From NCBI RefSeq assembly GCF_040802235.1, contig NC_133161.1:19113001-19177000 (forward strand): 64,000 nt of DNA, read 5' to 3'. Of this stretch, positions 21,010-32,825 are shown piece after piece (within the stretch, counting starts at the first letter, position 1; every line of letters begins with the position of its first letter). The notes under the pieces are model-generated. The model had not been told where the DNA came from and made no database searches. It saw only the letters and a program-made list of their open reading frames with translations. The position numbers and the translations under genes were made by a program. The DNA comes from Manis javanica. Its lineage: Eukaryota; Chordata; Mammalia; Pholidota; Manidae.

Positions 21010-21885
21010 TGATGACAGTGATCTATTGAATAACATAGGCAGGGTCCATACTGTTATATAAGTGAATAAATAGATGGGGAAAAGGGAAAACTTCCCTTAG
21101 GATGGGATGCAAGCTAATAAATGGAAAAGGAGTGGTAGACCTATAAAATCATTATCTAGCAATCATCATAGTAATACAGTCAAAAAACATCAATGGCTGT
21201 TAAGACTAGAAGAGAAAGTATTTTAAGAAATAGGGCAAACTAGTCTCAAACTGCCTCCTAACTTATGAATTACAAAAATAAAAAGTAACTTAACAGTACA
21301 GAAATCTGACAGGCACCACCTTAAGTGATCAACATTAAAATTTCCAATAATGGGTCAAATCAAGATGTGTTGGAATGCGGTGAGAAGAACCCCACAGTGT
21401 CACTCCTGTGACATTCTTATCAAAAATGTATAGCCTGAGTCTAAGCCAGAGGAAATAGCAGGCAAACCCAAAGTGAGGGACATTATGCAAAGAACTGGCT
21501 TGTAACCTACAGTGTCAGAATCCTGCAAGCCAAGAAAAAAACCTGAAGAACTGGTTCAAATTTAAAAACATCAGACAAGACACAATAACTAAATACAGTA
21601 GGTGATCCTAGACTGGATCCTTGTGCTATAAAAGACAACCCTGGGACATTGGCAGAACTTGAACAGGGACTGTGGAGTAGGTGATAGGAATATGGCAACG
21701 TTACCTTTTTGAAACACTTGATGACTATGTGGTGGTTATGTTGGAGATTGTTCTCATTTGGGGTATTTAGAGTGATGGCGCTTTATGTCAGCAACACACA
21801 TGGTTCAGATAAAAGTTATGAGTCTTAAAACTTTTCTATGTTTGTAATCATTTCAAATAAAAAATTATAAAGTAGACTGAGGGTA
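21010..21885 (+). mobile_element. L1M 3' UTR fragment, sense
   Basis: The order of motifs matches old mammalian L1 (L1MC/L1ME-type) 3' UTRs. They include AGACAAGACACAATAACTAA, GATCCTAGACTGGATCCTTG, GGTGGTTATGTTGGAGATTG and the A-rich end TTTCAAATAAAAAATTATAA. ORF2 is not represented. Confidence 0.6.
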
Positions 21886-22114
21886 AAAGAGGTTAACTTT
21901 ATAACAACAACAAAAAAGGAATAGCTAAGGAACTCATGAAGAATTGGATGGGAGGACTGCCTCTAGTAGAGTCATTATCAAGTTATACTGATAGAAAGAG
22001 TATGAGACAGAAGAGACCAGAGGAACAACATCAAGAGTCCAGACATAGGCCAGCGCATAGGCGGGTGGTTGTTTTATAACAGGGTGGTGCCACAGGTGAG
22101 AGGCGAAAGGCTGG

Positions 22115-22985
22115 TCTTCAAGATATATTTGTCACCTCACACCTATTAAAATGGCAATTATCAAAAAGATAAGAAATTACAAATATTGGTAAGGATGTGG
22201 AAGAAAAGATATCCTTGTGCTCTGTTGGTGAGAATGTAAATTGGTGCGGCTATTATGGAAAACAGTATGGAAGGGCCTCAAAAAATTAAAAACAGAACTA
22301 CCATATGATCCCGCAATCCCACTATTTGGTATTTGAAGAAAATTAAAATGCTAACTCAAAAAGATATATTATGCACCCCATGTTCATGACAGCATTGTTT
22401 ACTGGAGTCATTTACTGTAATAACCAAGGTACAGAAACAACCTAATTAATTGTTCAGCAACCTAAATGGATGAATGGATAAAGTACACACACACACACAG
22501 GAATATTATTCAGCCATTAAAAAAAGGAATCTTCCCATTTGGGACAACGTGGATGGACCTTAAGGGTATTATGCTAAGTGAAGTAAGTCAGAAGGACAAA
22601 TACTGTATGATCTGTCTTATATGTGGAATCTTAAAAAAACAAAACAAGCTCATGGATACAGAGAAAAGACTGGTTGGTTGGTGGGGGGTGGGCAAAATGG
22701 CTAGAGGTGGTCAAAAGCTACAAACTTCCAATTATAAAATAAGTTGTGGGATATAATGTACAGCAAGGGACTGTAGTTAATAAGACTGTATTGTATATTT
22801 GAAAGTTGCTGAGAGAGAAGAAGATCTTTTAAGTTCTCACCCAATAAAAATATGTAACTATGTATGGTGATGGTTATTAATTGGACTTACTGTGGTGATC
22901 ACTTCAAAATATATACAAATATTCAGTCATTATGTTGTACAACTGAAACTCAACATTATATGCCAATCATATCTCAATAAAATGC
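22115..22985 (+). mobile_element. L1M ORF2 3' end plus 3' UTR, sense, 5'-truncated
   Basis: The segment covers the last part of ORF2. A frame at 22466-22756 reads MDEWIKYTHT and later WMDLKGIMLSEVSQ, the C-terminal landmarks of L1 ORF2. A 3' UTR ending ATATCTCAATAAAATG follows. It contains an (AC)n run of eight units at 22484-22499, created inside the ORF2 sequence. Multiple breaks prevent coding. Confidence 0.78.
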
Positions 22986-23289
22986 ATATGTAAAATCGTG
23001 CTGGGTCAATTCGATAGCCACATGGAACAAAAGGGAAACTAGGCTGTACCTCATTCCATACTCAGGTCAGTTTTAATTGGAGTGTCATTTAAATGAGTAA
23101 GTAAAACACTAATGCTTCTAGAATACAGTATAGAATAGCTTCATGGTCTCAGCATAAGATTTCTTAAACAGGATACAAAACACTAATAAGGAAAAAGGTT
23201 GACAGGTGGATTACTTCAAGAATTTCTGTTAATCAGGACACTGAAGAGAGTGAAAAGGAAGCCTCTTAAGAGAGATGTGTGTGAAGCAG

Positions 23290-23642
23290 AAGCAACGAAG
23301 GGTTCATATTCAGACATATGAAGAACTACAAATCAGTGTGAAAAAGTCAACTGAACCAGAAAAATGAGCAAGAGACTTACATAAGCACAGAGATTACGTA
23401 TCTAAATCACCAAAAAGCGTATGAAATGTACTCCACAGCATTGCTAATTAGGGAAATGCAAATTAAATTCACAATGAGATGCCACCATTTATCCACCAGA
23501 ATGGCAAAAATTAAAAAGATGGAAAATACTGGATGCTGACAAGGATGTGAAACAACTTACTTCTAATACATTGCTGGTAAGAACGCGAATTGGTACAACT
23601 AATTCAGGGAATGATTTGCCGTTATCTGTTAAAGCTGAACAC
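23290..23642 (+). mobile_element. L1M (L1ME-type) ORF2 fragment, sense, left part of a split element
   Basis: CTAATTAGGGAAATGCAAAT and ATGAGATGCCACCATTTATC are L1 ORF2 3' sequence. The element stops at 23642, where a MaLR LTR begins, and its 3' continuation resumes at about 23990. The LTR therefore inserted into an existing L1. Confidence 0.65.
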
Positions 23643-23965
23643 TGTCTTAGAACAGAATCCCTGTGGACAACTGGGAAGCTTATAAGCAACAAATTTATTT
23701 CTCACAGCTCTGGAGGCTGGGAAGGCCAAGGTCAAGGTGCCAGCCTGCTCCTGCACCACAGATGCCATCGTCTCCTTACACCCTCACGTGCCAAAAGGGG
23801 TGAAGGAGCTCTTGGATCTTGTTTATGAGGGCACAACTCATTCGGGAGGGATTCATCCTCATGATGTAACCACCTCCCAAAGGCTCCTAATGACATCACC
23901 TTGCGGGATTCGATTTCAAGGTAGTGTTTTTGGAGGGGCACAAACACTCCGTATATACCACAAAT
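23643..23965 (-). mobile_element. MaLR LTR (MST/MLT1 type), antisense, inside an L1M
   Basis: The plus strand begins TGTCTTAGAACAGAATCCCT and contains TTTATTTCTCACAGCTCTGG, GGCTGGGAAGGCCAAGGTCA and CATCCTCATGATGTAACCAC. These are the reverse complement of MST/MLT1-type LTRs. TG opens the segment. The other end is less certain, near CAAACACTCCGTATA. Confidence 0.72.
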
Positions 23966-23984
23966 CCACAGTGAGGACCCAGAA

Positions 23985-24362
23985 CTGCCATTCTAGTGAA
24001 CTGCACGCTAGAAGGCATTCAGAAGCATCCTAGAAGCAACCAAATGTATAGCTTCATTCATATAAACTTCTTAAAAAGGCAGAATAAGTGATAGTGTTTA
24101 TGGATGGATGCAAGTTTGTGTGGTAAAACTATAAAGAAAAATAAGTGTTCATCATAAATGGACAGCAGTTACTTATTGGGGGGCCAGAGGTGGTTCTGAT
24201 GAGAATGGACACACATGGGTCTTCAAGGGTGCTGGTAATTTTCTGCTTGCCTGAGTGGTTAATAGCTCTGTTTAATTCATGGTAATCTATTGAGCTGTAC
24301 ATTTGTGTATTTCACTGTGTCTTATACTTCACAGTAAAAAGAGTTTGAAATAAATTTCAACA
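23985..24362 (+). mobile_element. L1M (L1ME-type) 3' end, right part of the split element
   Basis: After the LTR the L1 resumes in the same orientation. It shows GGTGGTTCTGATGAGAATGG, TCTATTGAGCTGTACATTTG and ATACTTCACAGTAAAAAGAG, the terminal L1ME-type UTR. Confidence 0.6.
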
Positions 24363-24427
24363 GGTTGAAGGTTGTCCCTATCACAAAGTCATTTCTACTC
24401 CCTTGAAAATCCTATAAAATGTCAGAT

Positions 24428-24665
24428 ACTAACTGACATTTGTTGAGGGGTATACTGAGCCAGGCTCTGTACTGAGCATTTTATATACATATTGTAGTAA
24501 TCCTATAAATTAGGTACTTTATTATCTCCATTTTACAAATAAGGAAACTGAGGTTTAGAGGCATTAAGAAACTTGCCTGTAGGGTCGTGCAGCTAGTAAA
24601 TGGCAACCCAGCCCTGTCCTCCCCAGAAGTCTGGCTCTTAATTGCTGTATGGTCTCTTCACACAT
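24428..24665 (-). mobile_element. MIR SINE, near full length, antisense
   Basis: The plus strand reads GAGCCAGGCTCTGTACTGAG, TATCTCCATTTTACAAATAA, GGAAACTGAGGTTTAGAGGC and GTGCAGCTAGTAAATGGCAA. This is the exact order of a reverse-complemented MIR over most of its length. Confidence 0.78.
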
Positions 24666-24795
24666 GCCTCATCCTGCTGCTAGATCTTCAGAGCAACCTG
24701 TTTATTACACATCTCCAGGTATCCCACAGCATCTAGTCCAGTGCATTGTACAGTATAAGCCTTTGAGAAATGTTGAGTGAATAAATAACAAAAGC
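24666..24795 (+). mobile_element. Probable L2 3' terminus, sense
   Basis: CATCTAGTCCAGTGCATTGT, then AAATGTTGAGTGAATAAATA, resemble the 3'-terminal motif of L2. The copy is short and diverged. Confidence 0.4.
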
Positions 24796-27041
24796 CCCAT
24801 TCTTTCATCTGCTTCCCCTCATTTAGTGCATGCAGTAGTGCAAGGTTTTCTTGCCTGTGCAAAGTTACTGAGGTTTCCAGCCGAGGAAAAAATAACAGGA
24901 AAGCTGCCTGTCTGTGGCTGATGCTAGTTTTGCTTTCTGGGGTCTGTTAGACAAATTCCCCACTTTCTTTTTTACTTACCCTGAACTCCAAGACATCTGC
25001 CTAACTACAGTGTGTTCCTTCCCTGGGCCTGCCACCCAGGAAGCAGTGGGTGGAGACACAGTCAGGCTGTGCATGCACCCGCTGCTTCTGCCTCCAGAGA
25101 GGGGCCCAGGTGCAGCCACTCTGCAGGCCCAGGTGGGCCAGAAGGGTGCAGGGCACAGAGCCAAGCTAATCTAAATAAAACTCCTCAAACTACAATACTG
25201 CTGGTTCCCCAAGGACTTCTGAGGCAAAAAGACTTTGGAAGAAAAGTAATTCTTGGTCTGGAACTTTCAGGCCCTCTTCAGTGGCGATTTGTTACCGGCT
25301 TTGCAGCTAAAGCTGCTCAGTAATTCAGGTACAAAGCCGCTGCATGAGGCTCCATGAAATATCACCAACTCAGCCTTCCCCACCTGTCTTCACTGTGTGC
25401 CCTTTCCTGTTGCTGGAAGATTAAAACAAAAAAGAAGAAATCAGATTTTGAGAACTCTACACATATTTACCTGAATGATTTGGACAATCTCAAATTGTCC
25501 AAAACAGCTCATTATTTACAGCTTCCTAACCTACCCCTTACATCTCCTAAACCAGCTTCTCTTTCTAACTTTATGACACCCCCACCCACCCACTTCATGT
25601 TCCTGTCACCTGGGCCTGAAGTCTAGGAGTCCATGGACTCTTCCCCAACTCACCTACTCTTGTCCACCTTTAGGTACCGTCCATTTGGACCTGACAGTCC
25701 TTTAGAGCCAGGAAAACTTGGGCCAATTCTTTGTTTTCTAGACAGGTCGAAGCCACTGTCTTGGACATTTCATCCCTGGGCAAGTTCACTGGATTCCATG
25801 AGACCAAGAAATGACAATGGAATGTTCTTAGGGTAAAAGGGAGGTTTATATCCAGCTTTATTCTCACCGAGACAAGTTGGCCACTAGAATCCGTCTACAT
25901 CCCCCAGTCTACAGGTCCATGATCCACCTCACCTCAGCCTCCGCCCAGAGCACTGGGCAGAGCTCTTTATATAGTAACACCAATAATAATGGCTCATTGC
26001 CAACGGGCCTACCAGTAGGCCAATTACATCATCAAGTAGTTTAGGGTTATGTGGGGACCCTGGCCATAGGAACTTCCAGTTTCCCCACAGCCACATAAAT
26101 AGTGTGCTTAGAGTGAGGATTACTAGGCATCAAAAAGTATAGGCACTGTGCAATATCCTTCAGGAAAATCCCTGTAAATCTGTAGGGGGTGGTCTGAAAG
26201 GGTCAAGGGCATTTCCAGTTTTTTTCCCCAAAATCTCTCACCCAGAGTGTTAAATGATACTGGCTGTGGCCTACCCAAGAGTCAGTGCCCTTCCTTTCTG
26301 ATAGAACCTTGAATTTGTTCAAGTATCAGTGGCCAACTCTTTCAGGGAAAACTTGCCTTCCCTCCAAGCTGCAGGGCTGAATCTTGATTAACCTAAGCCA
26401 ATCATAGTAATTCCACTTTCCTTTCCAGTGATTGGCTTAGTAATGGACACGTGATATAATTCTGGCCAGTGAGGTGTGAGGGAAGTTTTCTGGGCACTTT
26501 GGGAAGGTTAAATAGGGATGCCAGGGAGGCTGGGTCCTGTCTTCCCTCATACTTTGGTGGTGCTGTGTGAGCGTACAGGACCTGGAGTTTGGGTGTGGGC
26601 ATGCAGCAACAGGCCTGGGGACAGAAACCAAGACACGGGGGTACCAAGATAGAAGGAAGAGCCCGTGCATCACCATTCTACCCCGGGACTTCTTGTTATG
26701 AGAGGTGATGTATTTCTCCTTGTCACTAATGTGGTGAATTGCGCTTGCTGTTACTTGGGCTGAAAACCTTTTATAGCAAATACATCTGCATTCAAAAAAG
26801 ATGTAGTCTCCCCGCCCACTCACTGTGTTTCCATCGTTAGAACACAAACTTCAGGCTAGCTTTTTTTCTTAGCAGGCATTGAGTTTTTAATGATACCCTC
26901 ATAATCTATCACCTGAGTCTCTTTCTCATCAAATTATTGGTCAGGTGTGGACTTTGAATCTCCAGTCATGGGAGAGAACAGTGTGAAATGAAGTCCCCAC
27001 TCAGGCACATCAGAATCACATGGGAAGTGGGCAGAGGCTCC
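24796..27041. other. Mostly unannotated stretch with one unresolved old repeat
   Basis: I see no gene. Part of it (about 26385-26790) has the feel of an ancient interspersed repeat, listed separately. 25430-25445 is A-rich. 25960-25985 includes TTTATATAG-like sequence without promoter context. Confidence 0.4.
26385..26790 (+). mobile_element. Ancient interspersed repeat, family unresolved
   Basis: TAACCTAAGCCAATCATAGT, CAGTGATTGGCTTAGTAATG and ATAATTCTGGCCAGTGAGGT match a pattern common in mammalian DNA that I know as an old repeat. I cannot decide whether it is an LTR or a DNA element. Confidence 0.35.
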
Positions 27042-27823
27042 GAAGAAAATATACAGATGGCCCAAATCACATGAAAAGACGTTCACCATCACCAATCATT
27101 AAGGAAATGCCAATCAAAACCACCCAGTAGGATGGTCGTGATCAAAAAGGACAGTAAGTGTTGAGAGGTTATGGAGAAATTAGAACTTTCATACACTGCT
27201 GCACTGTGAAATGGTGCAGCTGCTTTGAAAAAGAAGTTTTGGAAGCTCCTCAAAAGGGTGAATTAAACATAGAGTTACTATATAACCCAGGAATTCCACT
27301 CTTAGGACTAGAGCAGAGAGAAATGGAAACAGGCCCATACAACAACTTGCACATGTGTGCTCATGCAGCGTTACCCATAATAGGCAGAAAGTAGAATCAA
27401 CCCAAATCAACTCATGACTATTAAACATGTAGCATATCCATACAGTGGAATGTCATTTGATTATAAAAGGGAATAAAGTTCTGATGTATGCTACAATATA
27501 GATAAGCCTTGAAAATAATTGCTAAGTGAAAGAAGCCAGTCGCAAAAGACCACATGTAGGGTGACTATATTTACATAAAATGTGCAAAATAGGTCAATCC
27601 ACAGAGACACAGTAGGTTAGTGGTTGCCAGTGCTAGGCATTAGGAGCAAGGGGGAGTGACTGCTAAAAGGTTCAGGGTTTCTTTTTGGTGTGAAGGGAAT
27701 AATTCTAAAATTAGATTTCGGGAACAGTTGCACAACTCTGAAAATGCTAAAAACCATTGAATTATGCATTTTAAATGGGTGAATTTTATGGCATGTGAAT
27801 TATAAAAAACGTTTTAAAAAGAA
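27042..27823 (+). mobile_element. L1M 3' end, sense, 5'-truncated
   Basis: ATACAGATGGCCCAAATCAC, ATTAAGGAAATGCCAATCAA, CAGGAATTCCACTCTTAGGA and the UTR end AATTATGCATTTTAAATGGG are L1 ORF2-3' UTR sequence in order. Substitutions and frame breaks are many. Confidence 0.75.
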
Positions 27824-28202
27824 ATCCGATTATATTTGCTTTCTGAATTTATAAGAATTGGGATCACACCCATTCATTTGTTAAAAAGAAACAATGTAGG
27901 CAAAAATATTCACTGTATAGAATAATGGTAAATGTGACTTTATGCATCTAAAAAAAATCACCCAGGGAGTTGATAGATTCACAGGCATCACCTGAGAACT
28001 ACAGATCGGCCCATATGGGAGGTCAGGGAATGCATGGCCCCCCAAAAATGCTCCTTATGCTAATGTTTGCCAACTGAGACCAGTGAAGGGTTCTAGCCTT
28101 CAGAATAATGGTTCCCGACTAGTGGAAAGTATTTATTTGCAGAAATGATTCTAATGTTGCCTACATAACCATAGCATGTGCATCATAAAGGCATGGTTGT
28201 GG
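27824..28202. other. Unannotated stretch
   Basis: I see no gene. The segment 27955-28010 is faintly like a MER5-type fragment, but too short to call. Confidence 0.4.
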
Positions 28203-28425
28203 CAGAGTTTAAGAGTCACAAACCGTATCCTGACTCCTGGCTCTGTTAACCTCAAAGCTGTGTGAACCCTGAAAACTTAAACTTCTCCAAGTCTGTTTCA
28301 TAATCTGTAAAACGGTTATGAATATCACCGCCATGGGGCTGATGTAATAACAAGAGTTAAAAATCTGAAGTGCTTCATACAGTGTCTGGCACCTCGTGAG
28401 CTTTTATTTGAGTGACATGACAGGG
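28203..28425 (+). mobile_element. MIR SINE, sense
   Basis: AGAGTTTAAGAGTCACAAAC, ACTCCTGGCTCTGTTAACCT, TCTGTTTCATAATCTGTAAA and CAGTGTCTGGCACCTCGTGA follow the MIR consensus from start to end. Confidence 0.7.
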
Positions 28426-28499
28426 TTGATATGTCTTAGGAAAACACTGTATTCACAGGACCTTAGCTTAGGGGCACACAGAAATGCCTCTGTTGAGCA

Positions 28500-28625
28500 G
28501 GTAGCCATATGGTGAAGGCCATAGAATATAAGCCTCATGAAAGCAAGGCTGATTCTAATTCCATGCTGAGTTACCAGTGTCTGGAGAGTAGTTGGTTCTT
28601 AAATATTTGTTGAGTGCCTGAGGGG
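28500..28625 (+). mobile_element. L2 LINE 3' end, sense
   Basis: GAATATAAGCCTCATGAAAG, then TACCAGTGTCTGGAGAGTAG and TTAAATATTTGTTGAGTGCC, is the terminal L2 signature. Confidence 0.65.
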
Positions 28626-28731
28626 TACAGGGTTTTTCAGGAATTGTTGTGGGTTAATGTTCCCTGAGTCCCTTGCCGTAATATGAGTAACTCCATTTTC
28701 CTGATTGTGAATACCTGCTGTCCGGTTGGCT

Positions 28732-29068
28732 TGGTCTGCCTGAACAAAATCCCACAGGCTGGGAGGCTCAAACAACAGATATTTATTTCTTACAGTTCTG
28801 GAGACTGGGAAGTTCAAGGTCAAGGCATGGACTGATTTTGTTCCTAGTGAGCAAATCTCTTCCTGGCTTGAAGATAGCTGCTTTCTAGCTGTGTCCTCTC
28901 CACTGTGTCTTTCTTCTTATGAAGCCACTAATCCCAGCATGAGGCCCCACCCAATGCTCTCACCTAACCCTAATTATTTTACAGAGACCTGATCTCCAAT
29001 TACCATCACTTTGGGGGGTAGGGCTTCGCCATGTGAATTTTAGGGGGCCCAGTTCATCCAGAGCACCT
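28732..29068 (-). mobile_element. MaLR LTR (MLT1/MST type), antisense
   Basis: AACAACAGATATTTATTTCT, TACAGTTCTGGAGACTGGGA, GAGGCCCCACCCAATGCTCT and GCTTCGCCATGTGAATTTTA match the reverse complement of MLT1/MST LTRs. It is a solo LTR with no internal region. Confidence 0.72.
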
Positions 29069-30487
29069 GGCATCCCTTCTCCAGCTCCGACTCACTCACT
29101 AGTAAGTATCTGAGTAGCTTCTGCCCTCCCAGCTGTACCTGCTGGAGATCTGCCCTTCTGCTTCTGCCCACTCCCCACAGGAGTGTCCTTGACACCCCAC
29201 CCATGGCCAGCTTTCCTTCATATTATGGCCTGAGGTGGTGGTGCCCATCTGTGCTGTGTTCTGCTGCACACAGCTGACCCGGGTTGTTGTTTATAAACCT
29301 ACAGAAGGCAATGTTTTTAGAGACTTCTGTCGGTCCCTTCTTCTCAGAAGTTCCTGTGAATGCCACCCAGGAGAATTCCAGCAGATGCAGAGGTATCTTT
29401 GAAAGAGAAGGTTTTTCTCCCATCAGGGTAGGACCAAGGTCTGGTCCTCTTCAGAGGTTGGCATGCTTTGCTTTGACTGGCTGAGGTAATGGCTTTAAAT
29501 TGCACAGCCTTTTCCACTGGCACATCCTCATCTCATTTGCTGTAGATTATTGGCACCAGCTGAAGTCAACACTTGTGCCTTCTAGGCCACAAGGAACTGG
29601 CTTCTGCCTCTCTCTTCCAGCAGTGTTGGTTAACAGGCATTGTTTTTGAACATGCCTATCTTGGTGATCACTTGCCTGGGTTTCTAACCTCTCCTTCCAC
29701 AGACTGTTTGCTTTCTCTCTTAGAGTTGGTGCTTCCTGCACCTCCCAAATTAGCATCATCTGTGAATTTCATCGCACACTGTTCACCCCGCTTCTCCCAG
29801 CTCATCAACAGGCATGGAAGTGTAAGATGCTCTCCTTCATGGCAGGAGACAAAGCTGAGCTGCCAGGAGCTCTGAGGGGAGCTACCCCAAGTGCCAAGAG
29901 CTGTAGGCCATTGCTGAGATGGAGATGGCACCTGTCTGCAAGAGGAAAATCTTGGAGTAGTTTAGAAGCTGTTTGGGAGACTGCAGAGTCAACAGTGGAT
30001 GGTGAGAGAGGCTCTTGGATAGCCAGGTGGCCTGGCCCTTCCTTTCAAGCTGAGAAGCTCTCCCCAGGCCTGGGCTGGGCACTCAGAGGCATCATAACAT
30101 CCCCTGCTCCTAGGGGGCGAGGTGAGAGGTGCCACATCCCAGCCTCCTCCTTGGCCTGGAGGCTCCTGCCCAGCGACGAGTCCTTCTGCCACCTCCCCCA
30201 CCATGTCGGCACCGTGGTAATGGCCCCAGGGCTTGTCTAGCCAACCACTGGCATCTTAATGCATTCTTTTATTCCTTTATTTCACTTTTATTCCTTTATT
30301 CCTTTGTTAGCACAAGGCCTGGCAGAAGATAAATACCCAGATGTTCAAGTGAGAAGTATCTAGGCCCACTAATCCACTTGTAATCATTGTAAGACCATCT
30401 GTATTGCCAAACTGAGGGAATTCCAGTCAAAAGCAGGACTCAACATTTAAGTTGACTTATTCAGTTTCAACACCAATTTCATTAATC
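29069..30487. other. Unannotated stretch
   Basis: I see no supported gene. The part 29990-30240 is GC-richer, with long but featureless open frames in both directions. A short TTCCTTTATT array lies at about 30265-30308. Confidence 0.4.
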
Positions 30488-31690
30488 TTTAATTTTAAAA
30501 AAGTCATTGAATAGAGTTCATATATATGCAATTCACCCTTTTCAAGTCTACATTTTAGTGTCTTTTGGCATGTTTACAGCATAGTGCAACCATCACCACA
30601 ATCTACTACTAGAATACTTCCCTCTCTCCAAAAGGAACCTATGACCAAGGGCAATCACTCCCCATTTCCCAGTCCTCAGGCCCTGGCAACCACTCATCTT
30701 TCTGTCTCTACAGAGTTCCCTTTTGGGGACGTGGATCATACAATATGTGGTCTTTTGTGCCTGTCTTCTTTCATTTAGCACAATGTTTTTAAGGTTCATT
30801 CATGTTGTAGCATGTATCAGAGCTTCATTCGTTTTTATGATCAAATAATATTCCACCATATGAGTCCATCACATTTTGTTGGTGGAGACTGGAGTTGTTT
30901 CTAGTTTTTGATCGTTAGGATAATACTGCTATAAACATTTGTGTAAAAATTTTTGTGTGAGCCTGTTTTCATTTCTCTTGGGTATATACTTAGGAGTGGA
31001 ATTGCTGGGTCATGATAACTCTGTTTAACCTTTTGATAAACTGCTAAACTCTTTTCCAAAGTGGCTGTACCATTTTATGTTCCCATCAGCAGTACATGAG
31101 GCTTCTAATTTCTCCATATCCTCACCAATTCTTACCATCTGTTATTTTGGTTGCAGCCATCCTAGTTGATGTGAAGTGGTACTGTGATTTTGACGTACAT
31201 TTCCCTGATGACTAAGGATGTTGACCATCTTTTTATAGTTTATTAGCCATTTGTATATCTTCTCTGGAGAAACATCTGTTCAGATCCTTTTCCCATTTTT
31301 TTAAAATTGGGTCACTTTTTATTGTTGTGTTAAGTGTTCTTTACATATTCCGGAAACAACTTCGTTATCAGATACATGATTTGCAAATCTTTTTCCCCTT
31401 CTGTGGGTTATCTTTTCACATACCAGAAGGCATCATTTGCAGCACAAAAGTTTTTAATTTGTATCAAGTCCAGTGTATCTGTTTTTTCCTTTTGGTGTTG
31501 GTGTCATATCTAAGAAACCATTTCCAAAATCAAGGTCATGAAAATTTACTCCTATGTGTTCTTCTAAGAATTTTATAGTTTAAAATTTGCTTTTGTGTAT
31601 TTATGCCTTTGATGCATTTTGAGTTGATTTTTTGTGTATGGGGTGAGGAACGGGTCCACTTTCATTCATTTGCATGTGTAGTCATTTTGA
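30488..31690 (-). mobile_element. L1M 3' half, antisense
   Basis: The plus strand carries reverse-complemented L1 landmarks: TAGAATACTTCCCTCTCTCC, TTTCATTTAGCACAATGTTT, GGAGTGGAATTGCTGGGTCA, GGTTCATTCATGTTGTAGCA and GCCATTTGTATATCTTCTCT. The span covers the 3' UTR and ORF2 end of an L1MB/L1MC-type copy. It is one of the longest L1 relics in the window and is broken in all frames. Confidence 0.78.
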
Positions 31691-32654
31691 AAGAGTGAAA
31701 ATGAATCAGACTCCCCTTTGGCCTTGTGCTGTCAGGTCAGAGCCTGTGCCCATGCCCACTTCCCAGGGCACTTAGTGGCCAGTAACGTGGTATCTGAGAC
31801 ACCATATGGGGAAAGATGAGCGTGTATGAACCTAAAAAACCAGCACACTGAAGGGCCAGCTTTGGATTTGAACTGGTAGCATCTCTCTCAAGCTGTCCTC
31901 CCGGTGTTAAATTGGGAGCAACATAACAATGGCAGGCAGATACCTCGGACTTAAAAAATAAAACCAAACATTTAGCGGTGTCTCAAGGTCCATGCCCTTG
32001 GCAGAGGACGGCCTGGGGAGCCAGCTGAGGTGCAGTGCTACGTCCCAGACACCGTGCTCGTTTCATCCATGCTCAGCCCCTTGTCAGGTTACATTAGCCC
32101 AGCTCTGCCAGCATCCCACCTCGGGAGGCTGGGGTGGACCGCCAAGGGGCGTGGCCGCAGGGGAAGGAATCCAGTCAAAGGACCAGTGTCAAGGTCCAGT
32201 ACCTCTCTGGACTTGGGAGGGAGAAGCGGAAGACTTGGTGGAGAAGAGGGTTTTCCCCTTATTGCTCATATCCTCCATGACCTTTCTGTCTCAGCATCTC
32301 ACCTGTGACCCCCAGATGGGCTAAGCCAAGCTCCCTGTCCAGAGCAGTAAATCTCCCTGAGGTGTCCCCAGACCAAAGTCCCTGCCACTACCATGGACCT
32401 GCCCCAACCTAAAGGTGACAGGAGTTGGAGCACTGAACAAGCACCAAGATTTGAGGGTGCCTGGGGATTAATCCCCAGCTCTGGCTTTCTGAATCCCAGG
32501 CAAAGCTGATGCCTCTCTGACCTGTGCTGGGCTTCCACAGCCAGTGTCCTTGATCCAAAATGGATGTCGGCACCTTTCCCCTCCTCTGCAGGGCACGTGG
32601 GGCCTGTCCTCCCAGGTAGATATGCCCTTATACATCTCTCAGGAGCAGATGACG
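31691..32654. other. Unannotated stretch
   Basis: I see nothing classifiable. Open frames of about 100 codons exist on both strands at 31992-32667 but show no domain signature. Confidence 0.4.
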
Positions 32655-32825
32655 GCTCAGCCACCAACTAGGTCTGAACTTGGGTGAGCTAGTTGGCCTG
32701 TTTTGCCTCAGTTTCCCCATCTGTATAATGGGGACAGCAGAATTAACCCCATAAGGTTGTTGTGAGGGTTAAACGAGTCAATCATAAAGCTCTCTGAACG
32801 GTGTTTGGCACGGAGCAAGACCTGG
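32655..32825 (+). mobile_element. MIR SINE, sense
   Basis: TTGCCTCAGTTTCCCCATCT, GTATAATGGGGACAGCAGAA and GGTTGTTGTGAGGGTTAAAC are core MIR sequence, followed by the tail CGGTGTTTGGCACGGAGCAA. Confidence 0.75.

Noticed and set aside
26820-28010. MER5-type element split by the L1 at 27042-27823
   Set aside because: The two faint matches (about 26995-27040 and 27955-28010) do not abut the L1 on its right side and are too short to be secure.
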